A DNA stretch of 64,000 nt from Cladopsammia gracilis (Eukaryota; Cnidaria; Anthozoa; Scleractinia; Dendrophylliidae). The DNA lies in NCBI GenBank assembly GCA_022457155.1, contig JAJGOT010000462.1, forward strand, positions 163,501 to 227,500, given 5' to 3'. The notes under the pieces were generated by a model. The model was given only the letters and a program-made list of their open reading frames with translations. It was not told where the DNA came from and ran no database searches. Both the position numbers and the translations under genes were made by a program. Position 1 is the stretch's first letter. The number at the start of each line of letters is the position of its first letter. Of the stretch, positions 27,274-37,060 are shown piece after piece.

Positions 27274-28269
27274 ATGTATATGGAGGCTAAACTCTCAAAG
27301 GTCTATTACGGACCCAAAGGCTATTGGAAAGGCCTTGCTGCTGTCAAAAAGCTAGCTGCAGCAGCCAAGGTCTCTGAAGAGGCGGCAAAGAAATGGCTCG
27401 TCAAACAAGCCCTTTGGCAAGTATATCTCCCCGCACCGCGCCATGTCCCTCGACCCAAGTTTGATGTTCAAACTCCTAATGCTGTGCATCAAGCTGATCT
27501 ACTTTTTTTGCCACACGACAAACTGCCCCATGGACGAAAGATTTACAAATATGCTTTGACAGTTGTTGATGTAGCAAGCCGTTACAAAGCAGCAGAGCCC
27601 TTGACTTCGAAAGAGTCTGATGAAGTTTCGAAGGCGCTTACACGTATCTACAGGCGTGGGCCTTTGAAATGGCCACAACTGTTGCAAGTCGATCCGGGGA
27701 CAGAGTTTATGGGAGCTGTGACTAAAGAGACTGGGGCCCATAAAACAACCATTCGCCGTGGGCGCGTTGATATCCACAGAGACCAAGGGATTGTTGAAAG
27801 ATTCAACAGAACCCTGGCTGAACGATTGTTTGGTTACCAGTACGCAGTTGAAATGAATCTGCCCTCTGGCCGTTCGACTGCTTGGGTTAAAAGATTGCCA
27901 GATGTTATCTCAGCTTTGAACAATGAAGTAACAAGATTAACTGGCAAGAAGCCTGCACTAGCAATCAAAGAGAAAGTAACCTCAGCCAAGCCAGCTACCC
28001 CATATGCTAGACCTGTTGGGGTGAATGAAAAGAAGCTCCCTCCTAGGGTTAATTTGCGATATCTGTATTACCCCGGTGAGCTAGAAGGCGGTAGTCGACG
28101 GGCGACAGATCCGATCTGGTCCTTGAAAGTCTTCAACATCGAGAAGGTTGTCACCAAGCCAGATACGCCTGTTGTGTATTATCTGTACGACGGCCCGAAG
28201 CGCGGGTTTGTCCGTGAGGAGTTGATGGTTGTTCCGCCGGGCACTCAGTTGCCACCCGCTGGGCTGTGA
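27274..28269 (+). CDS. Retroviral-type integrase (DDE)
   Basis: 331 aa. The catalytic triad is D75 (VHQADLLF), D140 (LLQVDPGTEF) and E175 (GIVERFNRTLAERL), giving exact DD35E spacing. An N-terminal helical region precedes the core, and the C-terminal part (DPIWSLKVFNIEKVV...GFVREELMVV) resembles the SH3/chromo-like beta module of Polinton and Ty3-type integrases. A second ATG lies two codons in. The enzyme joins the linear DNA to host DNA and would make the CACTC duplication. Its promoter is of the TATATA type (ACATATATGTAT), unlike the replication genes. Its tail overlaps the tail of PolB by 25 bp. Confidence 0.95.
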   Translation: MYMEAKLSKVYYGPKGYWKGLAAVKKLAAAAKVSEEAAKKWLVKQALWQVYLPAPRHVPRPKFDVQTPNAVHQADLLFLPHDKLPHGRKIYKYALTVVDVASRYKAAEPLTSKESDEVSKALTRIYRRGPLKWPQLLQVDPGTEFMGAVTKETGAHKTTIRRGRVDIHRDQGIVERFNRTLAERLFGYQYAVEMNLPSGRSTAWVKRLPDVISALNNEVTRLTGKKPALAIKEKVTSAKPATPYARPVGVNEKKLPPRVNLRYLYYPGELEGGSRRATDPIWSLKVFNIEKVVTKPDTPVVYYLYDGPKRGFVREELMVVPPGTQLPPAGL

Positions 28270-31200
28270 AACTCGATCGGTTCTGTGTGGATACCGTCTG
28301 GCAGCACCCAACGCTTGTCGTAATAAGCGGAAAGACCTAGCTTATGCTGTTCGTACGTGTACATGGCCCCGTTGTGCATTCGAAAGCCTCTGTTTGTTGC
28401 CATGTCCTTGTGGCCTTCAAGGGCTCTTTCGTACCTTTCCCAGCGAAGCTCGTTCTGATTCTTGTTGACGCCCTTGGAGGACATCTTGGCCTCGCCGCTT
28501 TCCTCGTCTTCTATGTAATAACACTTGCTGCACAGAGCGATGGCCCGTGTACCTTCCTTCTCAAGCTTGAATAAGCCCGGCTCTCTACCACTCCACTTGT
28601 CCCACGCCAACCAATTCTTCTTCTCCGCCTCGAACTGCTGGCGGAGCTCCGGGCGAACTGCTTCTTCGAGAGTGTCAGTTGCAAGAGCGAAGTACAGGCT
28701 GTCCGTGTCCATCTGGATGAGCTCGAAGTCGCGCCTGTCGATGAAGTAATCAAGGAACTCGTAGTAGAACTGCAGCATGCGGAGCTTGGCAAGTTGATAC
28801 ACAACAATGCCGACTTGAAAGGGGCGGTTTATGGTGACCTTTTGCTTGCGCAGCTCGATCTTGTAGGCCTCTCCGATCTCTTCGAGGTCTTCGAACAAGG
28901 GTGAGCGGAGATTCTTGTCGACCTCGTCCTCGTCAGTTGTGTACACAGTTCTTGTTTGGCGCTCCACGGCTTCGATGAACTTACCGTAGGCACTGTTGCC
29001 AAGGAGCTTGAATACTTCGGCAAGCAGTGCCTTCTCCCTGTCGGCGTCGCCTTTCCTGCGGCATTCGGCGACCTCGCGAACGAACCATTTGAAAACCTTT
29101 TGCGGGTTGTAATCGATGGTGCGGTAGACTGCCGTAATCTTGAGGCCTCTCTTGAGATACCACCCCAAGAGGGGTGCGTAGATAAGCATCTTTTTCGCTG
29201 ACAACACACCCAGAAGCTTTTTCTGCTCGGGAAAGCGGGTTCGGCCGCTTTCTTGGAGGTAAGCGTGCATATGCTGGGGCACACATTCATTGGGCACTGC
29301 TTGGTTGATGAAGAGCGGGGGAAACTCTTCGAACTGCTCCCATAAGTCCTGGGGGCCTTCGATGTCCACCTCCGCAAAGCCGAACCACCTCCCTGTTTGC
29401 AGCTTATCTTGGATAACTCTCGCCGCCTCCACTGGGTCTTCGTAATGTACAACCTTCTCTTTACCGCAGGGCATCTCCTGCAGCATCGTGCTGGGGTAAA
29501 GGGAGTTAGCATCGAACCCCACAATCCGTTTCGTGATGCGAGCTAAGTCGCCGTATTTGTGAGAGCGGATGTGGGTTTCGCCGGCTACATGTTTGCGGGT
29601 GAAGACCAGGCTTGGACCTCCAACCACAGCCCCCTTCAGCATGGCATACGCTTCTGGGCCGGGTGCGAATAGTTGTGGAGCATTGCGCCCTCTCAGGCTG
29701 CCTCGCAAGACGTATTGCATCGATACCCCAGGCAAGGAGACCGCATCTTTGAAGATGTCAACACCGAGGCTCGTGTAAAACCCCTTCATCGTTTGGAGAG
29801 CTTCGAGGAAGGGAGCCACATCGAGGTTGTTATAATGCTCAAGCCAGTCCCCGAAGGTCTTCATACCTTTCTCGTGAAAGATGCGATTGCATTCTTTGTG
29901 CTCCTCAGGAGAAAGAATGAAGTCGTTTTTGAGTTGTGAGTACCAGCACTCGTGTGGGGGAAGCCCAGGGTAATCAAGCTTGTCAGGGCTGTCAAACCAC
30001 TCGTATGGGAGCCAGGACTTGGTCTGTGTCGCTCCATACGTCTTTACCCACTTGTCGTACGTAATGCCTGGGGCCAAATAATTCACAATGTCGAGGAAGT
30101 TGAAGCTTGGGGTGTTGATGAACATGATGCGCCCCTCTTTCTCAGCGGCGAAGACCTCGTTCTCACCAGCGAGATGAGCGACAAAGTACTTGCGGATAAG
30201 CTTAAGATCGTAATGGCCTGAGTTGAATCCGACCACAGGAACTTGGTTGCACCATTTTTCGATGAGCTTGAGTTGCTTCTCAGGGAGAGTCTCAAGGTCT
30301 GGGGGCATATATTGGTCAGCCACAGCCTTGCGGATGGCTACGGCTCGCCGCTCAAGAGAGGCATAAAACAGAGCGATAAGCTCGTCAGGGTCTTTTGAGC
30401 AAATGTACTCAGGCTCAGGGTTCAACGTGTCGGCAATGGAGACTGAGATGGGCACATGCTCGCTTTCATAAGAGAGATCACGTGTCGGGCGAGCTGCCTT
30501 GGTCTTGTCCTGATACGCTTCGAAGTCGTAGACGATCGCGTGTGGATAAGTTTTGTTTCTTTTCTGTGGGCAACGGACCTTCAACCAAGGATAAGGCCTT
30601 TCATGCTCCCACCTTTCAATCACGGTGTACCCTGCGGCTAGAAGAAACTGAGTTCGTTGCAGAGTCTTTTGATAAGCAACCGCCCTTGTGATTGTGTTGC
30701 CTTTACGGTCGGTTGTGATCACTTCGTTTCTTTGTTCAGGTGCAGGAAAGCACTCTAAACAACCATGCCAGAAACAGCCGTGAAACTGAAACACTGTCTT
30801 GCTTTCTGGATGATAGCCGTCGACTGGAGCCCCACAAATATACCTCTCACCGCCATGACCGCATCTGTGGTGGTGGATGTGCTTTTCGGCATCTTTCGCC
30901 ACCCACTCGAGCCAACACACTGCCTTGACACCGAAACCGCCTTCTGGGTAAAAGGCTTTCTCAAAAGCTGACTCTGGAGGAAGGACACGTTTACCAGGGC
31001 AGTCGATTTTAGTTTGGCCTCGAGTACACGTCTTGACGTGGCGCTTCAAGTTATCAGCCCGTGTAAACCTCCCGCCACACTCACCACAAGTGTAATTGTT
31101 TGTGACTTTATTGAGATCGGTTATCAAGAAGGCGTGTTCCTCATAGATGCCGATGGTCATGGTTGAAGGGCCAACCTTGTCGTAATTCGCGGGGGAGTGG

Positions 31201-32012
31201 GCTAAAATGAAGTCACCATTGGGGAGAACAAGGTAGGCTGCAATGCCTTGCTTGAAATGCTTTTCGATTTTGGAGAAGTGCCGCAAAGTTAGCTGGTCTC
31301 GAAGCCTAGGATAAAGAGCAAAGAAGCTTTCCGCGAGTTCTCTGGTTTTGCGGATGTTGTCTCTTTTATGGGCTCCTCGATGGACAGCCAAGCAACGAAA
31401 GAGACAAAGATTGTCTTTGAAGTTGTCAAGGGCAATGACTTCTCTTTTGTTGCGAAGCCAATCAGGAAGCCACCCGAGCCCTATTTGCAGAGGTTGCCGA
31501 TCAAGCACGACTTTGACATCAAGCATGACTGCGCGTTCGTAAACCCATTTGGTGTTAGGCCTTTTGAGTTTTGCGTTTTGGAGACGAAGCTCTTCCTGAG
31601 ATTGCAACCACTGGCGGGTCTCGGAGAGAGTGGCTAGCCAAGGTCCGGGTCGATTGTTTTGATAAAACTGCCTCACCACGTCGTCTTCAGTGTTTCTTAA
31701 CTCGACTGTAGAGATTAACCTGATTGCGTGTCGTGTGTGAACATGTTTTTTGATTTTGTTCAAAATTCTGGCGACAAGAGGTTTTTCGAGATCAGTTGTA
31801 AAACGAAACCGGACAATTCGTCTGCCGTGTTCAACCCATCGATCAACCCGATCATAGACTTGAACAAATTGTTCAAAATCTAAGTCCTGTGGGTTGTTTC
31901 GAGGCTCTTCGGCAGGTTCGAACTGCTCAAGATTTCGTGCCTGTTCGTCCAGCCAAGCAATCAGCTCGCGTTTATCGTCATCACGCCGTCTTCGTTGTCG
32001 GGGTTGCGCCAT
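28245..32012 (-). CDS. Protein-primed family B DNA polymerase
   Basis: 1255 aa. The N-terminal 300 residues include LDNFKDNLCLFRCLAVHRG, a segment common in Polinton polymerases. A C2H2/CCHC-like finger (CGECGGRF...H...C) is at about 310-333. A VDGYHPESKTVFQFHGCFWH segment (about 400-420) resembles the short-patch endonuclease-like insert of the family. Exonuclease motifs: YDFEAY (about 497), GFNSGHYDL (about 599), NNLDVAPF (about 730). Polymerase motifs: A SLYPST (about 836), B LLGNSAYGK (about 1006), C DTDSLYF (about 1102). All catalytic acids are present. It starts 6 nt inside the right TIR edge, driven by the TIR promoter. It replicates the linear genome, presumably with a terminal protein. 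Confidence 0.96.
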   Translation of the reverse strand: MAQPRQRRRRDDDKRELIAWLDEQARNLEQFEPAEEPRNNPQDLDFEQFVQVYDRVDRWVEHGRRIVRFRFTTDLEKPLVARILNKIKKHVHTRHAIRLISTVELRNTEDDVVRQFYQNNRPGPWLATLSETRQWLQSQEELRLQNAKLKRPNTKWVYERAVMLDVKVVLDRQPLQIGLGWLPDWLRNKREVIALDNFKDNLCLFRCLAVHRGAHKRDNIRKTRELAESFFALYPRLRDQLTLRHFSKIEKHFKQGIAAYLVLPNGDFILAHSPANYDKVGPSTMTIGIYEEHAFLITDLNKVTNNYTCGECGGRFTRADNLKRHVKTCTRGQTKIDCPGKRVLPPESAFEKAFYPEGGFGVKAVCWLEWVAKDAEKHIHHHRCGHGGERYICGAPVDGYHPESKTVFQFHGCFWHGCLECFPAPEQRNEVITTDRKGNTITRAVAYQKTLQRTQFLLAAGYTVIERWEHERPYPWLKVRCPQKRNKTYPHAIVYDFEAYQDKTKAARPTRDLSYESEHVPISVSIADTLNPEPEYICSKDPDELIALFYASLERRAVAIRKAVADQYMPPDLETLPEKQLKLIEKWCNQVPVVGFNSGHYDLKLIRKYFVAHLAGENEVFAAEKEGRIMFINTPSFNFLDIVNYLAPGITYDKWVKTYGATQTKSWLPYEWFDSPDKLDYPGLPPHECWYSQLKNDFILSPEEHKECNRIFHEKGMKTFGDWLEHYNNLDVAPFLEALQTMKGFYTSLGVDIFKDAVSLPGVSMQYVLRGSLRGRNAPQLFAPGPEAYAMLKGAVVGGPSLVFTRKHVAGETHIRSHKYGDLARITKRIVGFDANSLYPSTMLQEMPCGKEKVVHYEDPVEAARVIQDKLQTGRWFGFAEVDIEGPQDLWEQFEEFPPLFINQAVPNECVPQHMHAYLQESGRTRFPEQKKLLGVLSAKKMLIYAPLLGWYLKRGLKITAVYRTIDYNPQKVFKWFVREVAECRRKGDADREKALLAEVFKLLGNSAYGKFIEAVERQTRTVYTTDEDEVDKNLRSPLFEDLEEIGEAYKIELRKQKVTINRPFQVGIVVYQLAKLRMLQFYYEFLDYFIDRRDFELIQMDTDSLYFALATDTLEEAVRPELRQQFEAEKKNWLAWDKWSGREPGLFKLEKEGTRAIALCSKCYYIEDEESGEAKMSSKGVNKNQNELRWERYERALEGHKDMATNRGFRMHNGAMYTYEQHKLGLSAYYDKRWVLPDGIHTEPIEFHSPAGGN

Positions 32013-32018
32013 TGCATA

Positions 32019-32048
32019 TATACAAGGATTTTTTTTTTCTCCAATTGG
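32019..32048 (-). promoter_or_regulatory. Early-type promoter block of PolB, inside the right TIR
   Basis: On the minus strand CCAATTGG (32041-32048), an A-tract of 15 nt, then TTGTATA (32019-32025), 6 nt before ATG. It is identical in design to the block of the first left-end gene because both lie in the TIR. Confidence 0.6.
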
Positions 32049-32269
32049 TTATGTCTAGCTTGCCGGGTTTGAGGGAGGGGGATATAGAGTAGTGAGTGGG
32101 GAGGGACGTCAAATGCGGATTTTCAGAGCCCCAAATAAGCCGCCAAACGGCCGAGTTACCGGGCCCCCAGGTCGAATGCAATGAGGCCTGGGGGCCCGGT
32201 AATTCGGGCGTTTGGCGGCTTATTTGGGGCTCTGAAAATCCGCATTTGACTCCCTCCCCACTCACTACT
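32019..32269 (-). repeat. Right TIR, including a 182-bp terminal palindrome
   Basis: Inverse copy of the left TIR, with its palindrome at 32088-32269. The small arm asymmetries (GGGAGTC outside against GGGACGTC inside, CGCCCGAATT against CGGCCGAGTT) have the same orientation relative to the element end as at the left, so the two ends are in the same flip state. The inner edge serves as the PolB promoter. Confidence 0.9.
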
Positions 32270-32274
32270 CACTC

Positions 32275-32597
32275 CCCTTTATTTCTTCTCTACCGGGCAA
32301 TTTCTTACCAGGGACTAAGTCACCTCTATCCTGCGCCTCCTGCTCCAACGCTTAGGCCTTCCCACAGAGTCCTATGCCTCCCACAGTTTCCGCATTGGGG
32401 CTGCAACTACCGCTGCAGAGGCCGGCCTGCCACCCTGGCTTATCCAAACCCTTGGTCGATTGTCCAGCAACTGCTACACCCAATATATCAGGACACCTGC
32501 ATCAATACTCCAAACAGTCCCTGCCAAGCTAGCCACCATCCATAGTACTCCACTGCAATCTTGGGATCTAAGCACGGGACAATGTAGACCTTTTTAA
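32275..32597 (+). pseudogene. SAP-domain tyrosine recombinase, 3' part
   Basis: This continuation of the gene interrupted at 14326 has one in-frame stop (TAA near 32323). It then reads ASHSFRIGAATTAAEAGLP, the HxxR motif, then LIQTLGRLSSNCYTQYIR, with the final catalytic Tyr in the usual position. It ends with TAA at 32595-32597. The catalytic set R, HxxR, Y is therefore all present but spread over a broken frame. Confidence 0.75.
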
Positions 32598-32744
32598 AGT
32601 CGCGATTTTTAATTTATCTATCTGGCAGAATTTGGGGCAGAATTTGGGTGCACACCTTCCACCTATCGCCCGCGGCAGGTTGGGTGGGCTCCTTATCCCA
32701 CCTTAACTTTAGCTACCTAGCTGGGTCGGGGGGCTTCGTTCTCT

Positions 32745-33035
32745 GGGTAATTCGCTAACCACATGGGTGTGTCCGCCAACCGCCCAAGTCTGTGCTTTGG
32801 GGTTTGTGTCCGCTAACCGCCTCACTTAGTTTGCAAGGGTGTGTTCGCTAACCGCCCACTTAGTTCTTCAGGGTGTGTTCGCTAACCGCCCACTTAGTTT
32901 GCAGGGTGTGTTCGCTAACCGCCCACTTAGTTCTTCAGAGTGTGTTCGCTAACCGCCCACTTAGTTTGCAGGGTGTATTCGCTAACCACCCAATTACGGT
33001 TCCCAGGGTGTGTCGCTAACCACCCACGCTCGTTG
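32745..33035. repeat. Tandem array, about 35-bp unit, roughly eight copies
   Basis: The unit core is GTGTGTTCGCTAACCGCCCA followed by CTTAGTT and a short variable segment (TGCAGG or CTTCAGG). It lies about 150 bp after the stop of the recombinase remnant and may be part of the 3' end of that element. Confidence 0.8.
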
Positions 33036-33999
33036 CTATCCTAGGGAGCACCCAGTACCCATAGTCCCATTTACTGCCAGATTTGTCTTGTTGTTATTTG
33101 TGCACTTGAGAGCGAATTTGTTGTTAACACAGCATTAAATCTTCGAACTTGCGACTAAATTATTTTTTTAGGAATTACTCGCAAATTGTGATTGGGAATT
33201 TTTTTTTAATTTTGAGCCCTGCTTTTGTTTGATTGACATCCACCAAAAAATTAAGTTTAATTCAAGCCTGCTGCCTAATGAGCTTTGTATCCAAGGGTAC
33301 CCTATGTACTGATCTGGGTGCATAATTTTTGGCTGGAGCAAGACATACAATGTACAGTTCATGTAGTAACATTTCACAACATGCATGCTCCTAAATAAAA
33401 TTCCGTGGGCTCCTTAACTCCTTGGGATGGTTATAAGGCAAGGTCCTCATAAATTTATATTGGTGCTAAGTTCCTGAAAATATCCATAGTCAAGGCCTGG
33501 TTTGATGCTACAAGTTATTTATAACATGAATTGAATGTAAGGTCCAGAGAGACAATAACAAGAATAACCTTCACTCATATTTCATTGGATCGAGGCCAAG
33601 ACACGAAACGATCTTAGATCTGTATGTGGGTGTATAAACAATAGCATGTTTACATGCTGTTCTAAATCCGAAAGGAAATAAAGTGTATGTATCAGCTAAG
33701 GTATGTACATGTACATTTAACTTTGACCGCCTGCCTAAGAGCGCCTTGAAGAAAATATATACAGCGATTCGACAACGGGCACAATGTTTGTTCGCATTAT
33801 TTGTAACTGCTGTAAAAATATCTCACACTGAAACTGTAGCTGAAGCTTCAACAACAACAAAATTGATCCATGTTCCAGAGACATGATTGAGCCTTACATT
33901 GTTATAAAATGCAGTTCATTTCAGATGTTTCGCCAGGCGCCCGTTGCTGGCCATGGAGTGAAAATGTATACACATGACAAGACACTTTATTTAACTTAC
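33036..33999. other. Intron 1 of the thioredoxin-domain gene, no further gene seen
   Basis: AT-rich DNA between the recombinase element and exon 1. No exon or repeat recognised. Confidence 0.35.
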
Positions 34000-34146
34000 C
34001 AAGGTCCATAAAACAATAAAATGCGTCGACGAGCCGAACACCCTGTCGTCAAAATTTACATCTGTGAGTGAAAGCACTTTCTCGCTCAGGCTTGGAGAAA
34101 TAATGGAGAAGAGAACAAAAACAATCACAATTTCTTGTGCAGCCAT
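34000..34146 (-). CDS. First exon of a TXNDC5/ERp46-like thioredoxin-domain gene
   Basis: Minus strand. ATG 34146 opens a signal peptide (MAAQEIVIVFVLFSIISPSL), then LSLTDVNFDD, the start of a PDI-type thioredoxin domain, and FIV. A consensus donor (CCTTG|GTAAGTT) ends the exon. Oddly, the frame from the ATG ends in VLWTL, whereas the neighbouring frame over the last 15 bases reads FYGPW, which is what should precede the CEHC of the 10739-10832 exon and matches its phase. A one-base loss (or two-base gain) near 34014 is therefore likely, either real or an assembly error. The product would be an ER or secreted thiol oxidoreductase. Confidence 0.7.
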
Positions 34147-34539
34147 GTTTTCACAAGGACACGTTTTGTTTTGATGAGAAACCGCTGACCATCCACTCTC
34201 GTCCCCTCCAAATCCCCTTCCCCTTCCCCCTCCCCCGAGCCCCTGCCACCGAGCCCCTGCCCCCAACCCCTACAGGTTGCTGGCAGGTTAGCCTGGGCCC
34301 GGGCTTCTCTGGGGACTACTTTTCGCGGGAGTTTTTGCTCATCATGGAAGGTTCGCGAAAATTAAACCTGCGAGTATTTTTAATAACCAAAAGAAAGGGG
34401 ATGTAAAGGTACCACATACTTGCATAATAAAAATCTATTATAATCAAACTGAAATAACTTCTGCAAAAAATGCTCAAACAGTAGCAAAATGTAGCTGGAT
34501 CTTTGAGCAGATCAGGATCAGCAATGAACTAAATAAAAA

Positions 34540-34748
34540 ATTTTAACATGCAAAGCTGATCAGACAGCAAATTCGTTCGATTTCTTTTAATAATATTTGC
34601 CCGATATTTCGGTTAGACAAAACTAACCTTCATCAGGGGCTAGGAAAGCTAACTAAGTGATGAAGGTTACTTTTGTCTAACTGAAATATCAGGAAAATAT
34701 TATTAAACGAAATCGAAAGAATTTGCTGTCTGATCAGCATGTTAAAGT
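34540..34748. repeat. Hairpin element (foldback)
   Basis: GCTGATCAGACAGCAAATTC at the left is matched inverted by GAATTTGCTGTCTGATCAGC at the right, and the pairing continues inward through CCTTCATCA. It forms a 209-bp stem-loop in AT-rich DNA. Confidence 0.7.
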
Positions 34749-35141
34749 GTTTTTATAATAAAACTGGTCCATGATGAAAAGGAGCATTCTGATTGGTTCC
34801 CAATCTCATACACAGAGTCCTCAAGTTTCTTAGTGGTCGCAATTTAGAAATCAGTAATGAATGGTTGACCAGGTCAAATGTGCGCCATGTTTTAGTGTAG
34901 ACAAACACGCGAACAACTGACCTAGTATCGGTCGCTTTGTCCAGTTATGTAACATACCTATTAGAGTCATAATGGGTCAGTGGTGGATGAATTAGGGATG
35001 CATCCAAATTGGTTCGGTTTGGCATGGGCTAAAACTGTTAGTTTACAAACGTTGAACAAGAACGCCTTCAGTCCAATGTGGTGGTGGTGGCTTGTTTAAC
35101 GCGGTATCTTTTATAGACAAATCATACTGAAAGGAAGCATA

Positions 35142-35458
35142 CTACACCATCTCTTAGGTATGTTCCTGGGTGTGACCATTACCTTACGCATGCGCACAAC
35201 CATATCACCCTGGTAGTGGCAGCCATGGACAGCTGTTTCGTCCTGGTTAAGACTCATCAGCCGTTTACTACCAAGGTGGATGCATTAAGCATCCCTTTAA
35301 ACGCCAGCTCGACAGTCGATGAGACCCTTACGCCTGGCTTTGCCATGCTGATGTACCCTAACCAGGACGAAACAGCTGTCCATGGCTGCCACTACCCTGG
35401 AGATATGGTTGCGCGCATACGTAAGGTAATGCCAAAAACCGAAGGGGATGGTGTAGTG
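35142..35458. repeat. Foldback element with 70-bp near-perfect arms
   Basis: The arms include GGCAGCCATGGACAGCTGTT and its exact complement, extended by CATTACCTTACG-like and ACTACACCATC ends. The loop is about 100 bp. A 140-codon frame runs through it, but this follows from the repeat and shows no domain. Confidence 0.75.
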
Positions 35459-36750
35459 TGCTTACTTGAGGTTATAGTTTGTTCCTTTTATTCCTCGGAC
35501 ACCAGAGGTTCTCTAGCAGCACGCTTTCGTGAGAAGTCAGGCACGGAGGCCGGCAACGATGTAAAATGCACAGTACGCTACCCAAATAGAGCATTGTATG
35601 CCTGTGGTTTTCCCCAGCTTAACAACTTCAACTTTTGACAACTCCAACAGTTTTTGGTTTTTAATGTACGGCTCGAGTTACTGGGATTTTACAGTGTTTT
35701 CCCCATGGTTAAAACGGCTGTTATTGCAAGAAACACACTTAAAAGACGTACAAATGTAATATAAGAATTCAAACGAAAAACTTAATAAGCTTACTAAAAT
35801 GTTCTGATATAATGAAACGATCAGGTTTCACAGTTCTGGCAACACTTGCGGTCATTGTACTTTTGTTAACTGGACTATTTAAAATTAATGACGGGATCGG
35901 GCATCATTAGTCCAGTGAAATGTTTTAAGTCTAGCTAAAACGACTAGACAAAATAAAAAACAAATTGATCAAAATATACCGCCACTTGTCAAATACAATG
36001 CTAATCAAGCACCTACTACAACAAAAGCTCTGTTCGAGCTTACATCCGAGCAAGTTATATAAATTATGTTGGTTAGAGCTAGACGAGATTCTTCGAGTGC
36101 ATATATCAGTTTTGACCTTAGTTAAAGAAACAATATCTAACATGATCATGCGCTTTGTATTGTTGTTGTTTATGTTTGTTATTTATTTTTTTTTAGTTTT
36201 GTTTTGTTTGCATTTTTCTTTTTTTTCTTGCTTTCTGCAAAAACCGAAAGTTTTCGTTTGTCAGAATGGCCTTATGCATATCACGTCACCCACTCAAACA
36301 TCATTCTCAAACTTTGTTTGTGAACCAAAAACTTCTTCGCATTTATACTGTTTTTCCATGGGTATTCTTTTCAACCCACTGCTTTGGGTATTCGTGAAAA
36401 TAGCTATATATTATGACGTAAAAATCCGCCATTTCACAAAATATCAGTGAACTTGATAGCTCGGACAAAACAGTGAATCAGTTCGCGAGCGTCGTTCGCA
36501 TTTATTGAATAGCTATATGTATTATAATTCCATAACTATGACACTCTTTACTATTTGTACAAGTTTATTCTAAGTTATTAACGTATGAGTGTCGACCCTT
36601 AACGTATGAGTGTCGACCCTTGTCGACCCTTAGTTTGACCATACTATACCTTACTATGGCACTGTTTATTAATATTTTTAAATATATATAAATTTATTTA
36701 TAATTCATAAGGAAAGTACTGTACAAAAGAAATGTAAATTTAAAGCCCAT
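35459..36750. other. Intergenic, no gene recognised
   Basis: AT-rich with poly-T runs. Frames of 70-160 codons here have no domain, and their composition follows the base composition. Confidence 0.35.
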
Positions 36751-36754
36751 CTTT

Positions 36755-37060
36755 ACCCAACATGCTGTGCGCGCCGTGATCACTTTCTGTGCTGAATTTC
36801 GTGTAGCACGAAATTTACGTGTATCAACAATGGAGCATCTCAAAACAAAAAATAAACGACCGCAACGTCTTTTGGGAGAAGGTGGGAGAACGCCCACCTT
36901 CACCCAAAATGCTGTGCGTGCTGTGGTCACTTTCTGTGCTGAATTTCGTGTAACACGAAATTCGCGTTTGAATGCGTGCAACCAATCAGATCACGCGTAC
37001 GAACAATGGAGAATTTCAAAACAAAAACAAACGACCGCAACGTCTTTGGGAGGTGGGCTT
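36755..37060. repeat. Direct duplication, about 140-bp unit, two copies
   Basis: Both copies share CACTTTCTGTGCTGAATTTC, a CACGAAATT palindrome-like arm, CAATGGAG, and AAACGACCGCAACGTCTTT. They sit head to tail. Confidence 0.7.

Larger units (their letters stand above)
14327..32269. mobile_element. Polinton/Maverick provirus, apparently intact
   Basis: The 17,943-bp element begins AGTAGTGAG and ends CTCACTACT, consistent with the 5'-AG...CT-3' ends of Polintons. It carries TIRs of about 250-270 bp, a DD35E integrase, protein-primed PolB, an A32/FtsK-type packaging ATPase and a probable major capsid protein, the hallmark set of this virus-like transposon class. The gene blocks run + (14606-16228), - (16212-19275), + (19335-21157), - (21158-22546), + (22589-28269) and - (28245-32012). 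Genes are tightly packed, with two convergent tail overlaps (16212-16228 and 28245-28269). Nearly every frame is open, so it is a recent insertion. No adenain-type protease was found. Confidence 0.93.

Noticed and set aside
28245..32012. Several plus-strand frames of 60-100 codons opposite PolB
   Set aside because: They are shadows of the GC-richer polymerase coding strand.
14327..32269. Bacterial or phage contamination as the source of the viral genes
   Set aside because: Flanking recombinase frame is restored by removal with a target duplication, and eukaryotic exons surround it. It is integrated in an animal genome.
14327..32269. Flip/flop isomers of the terminal hairpins
   Set aside because: All arm asymmetries have the same orientation at both ends, so this copy gives no evidence of hairpin transfer.
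35216..35638. 140-codon open frame
   Set aside because: It spans a foldback repeat, has no recognised domain and no splice context.
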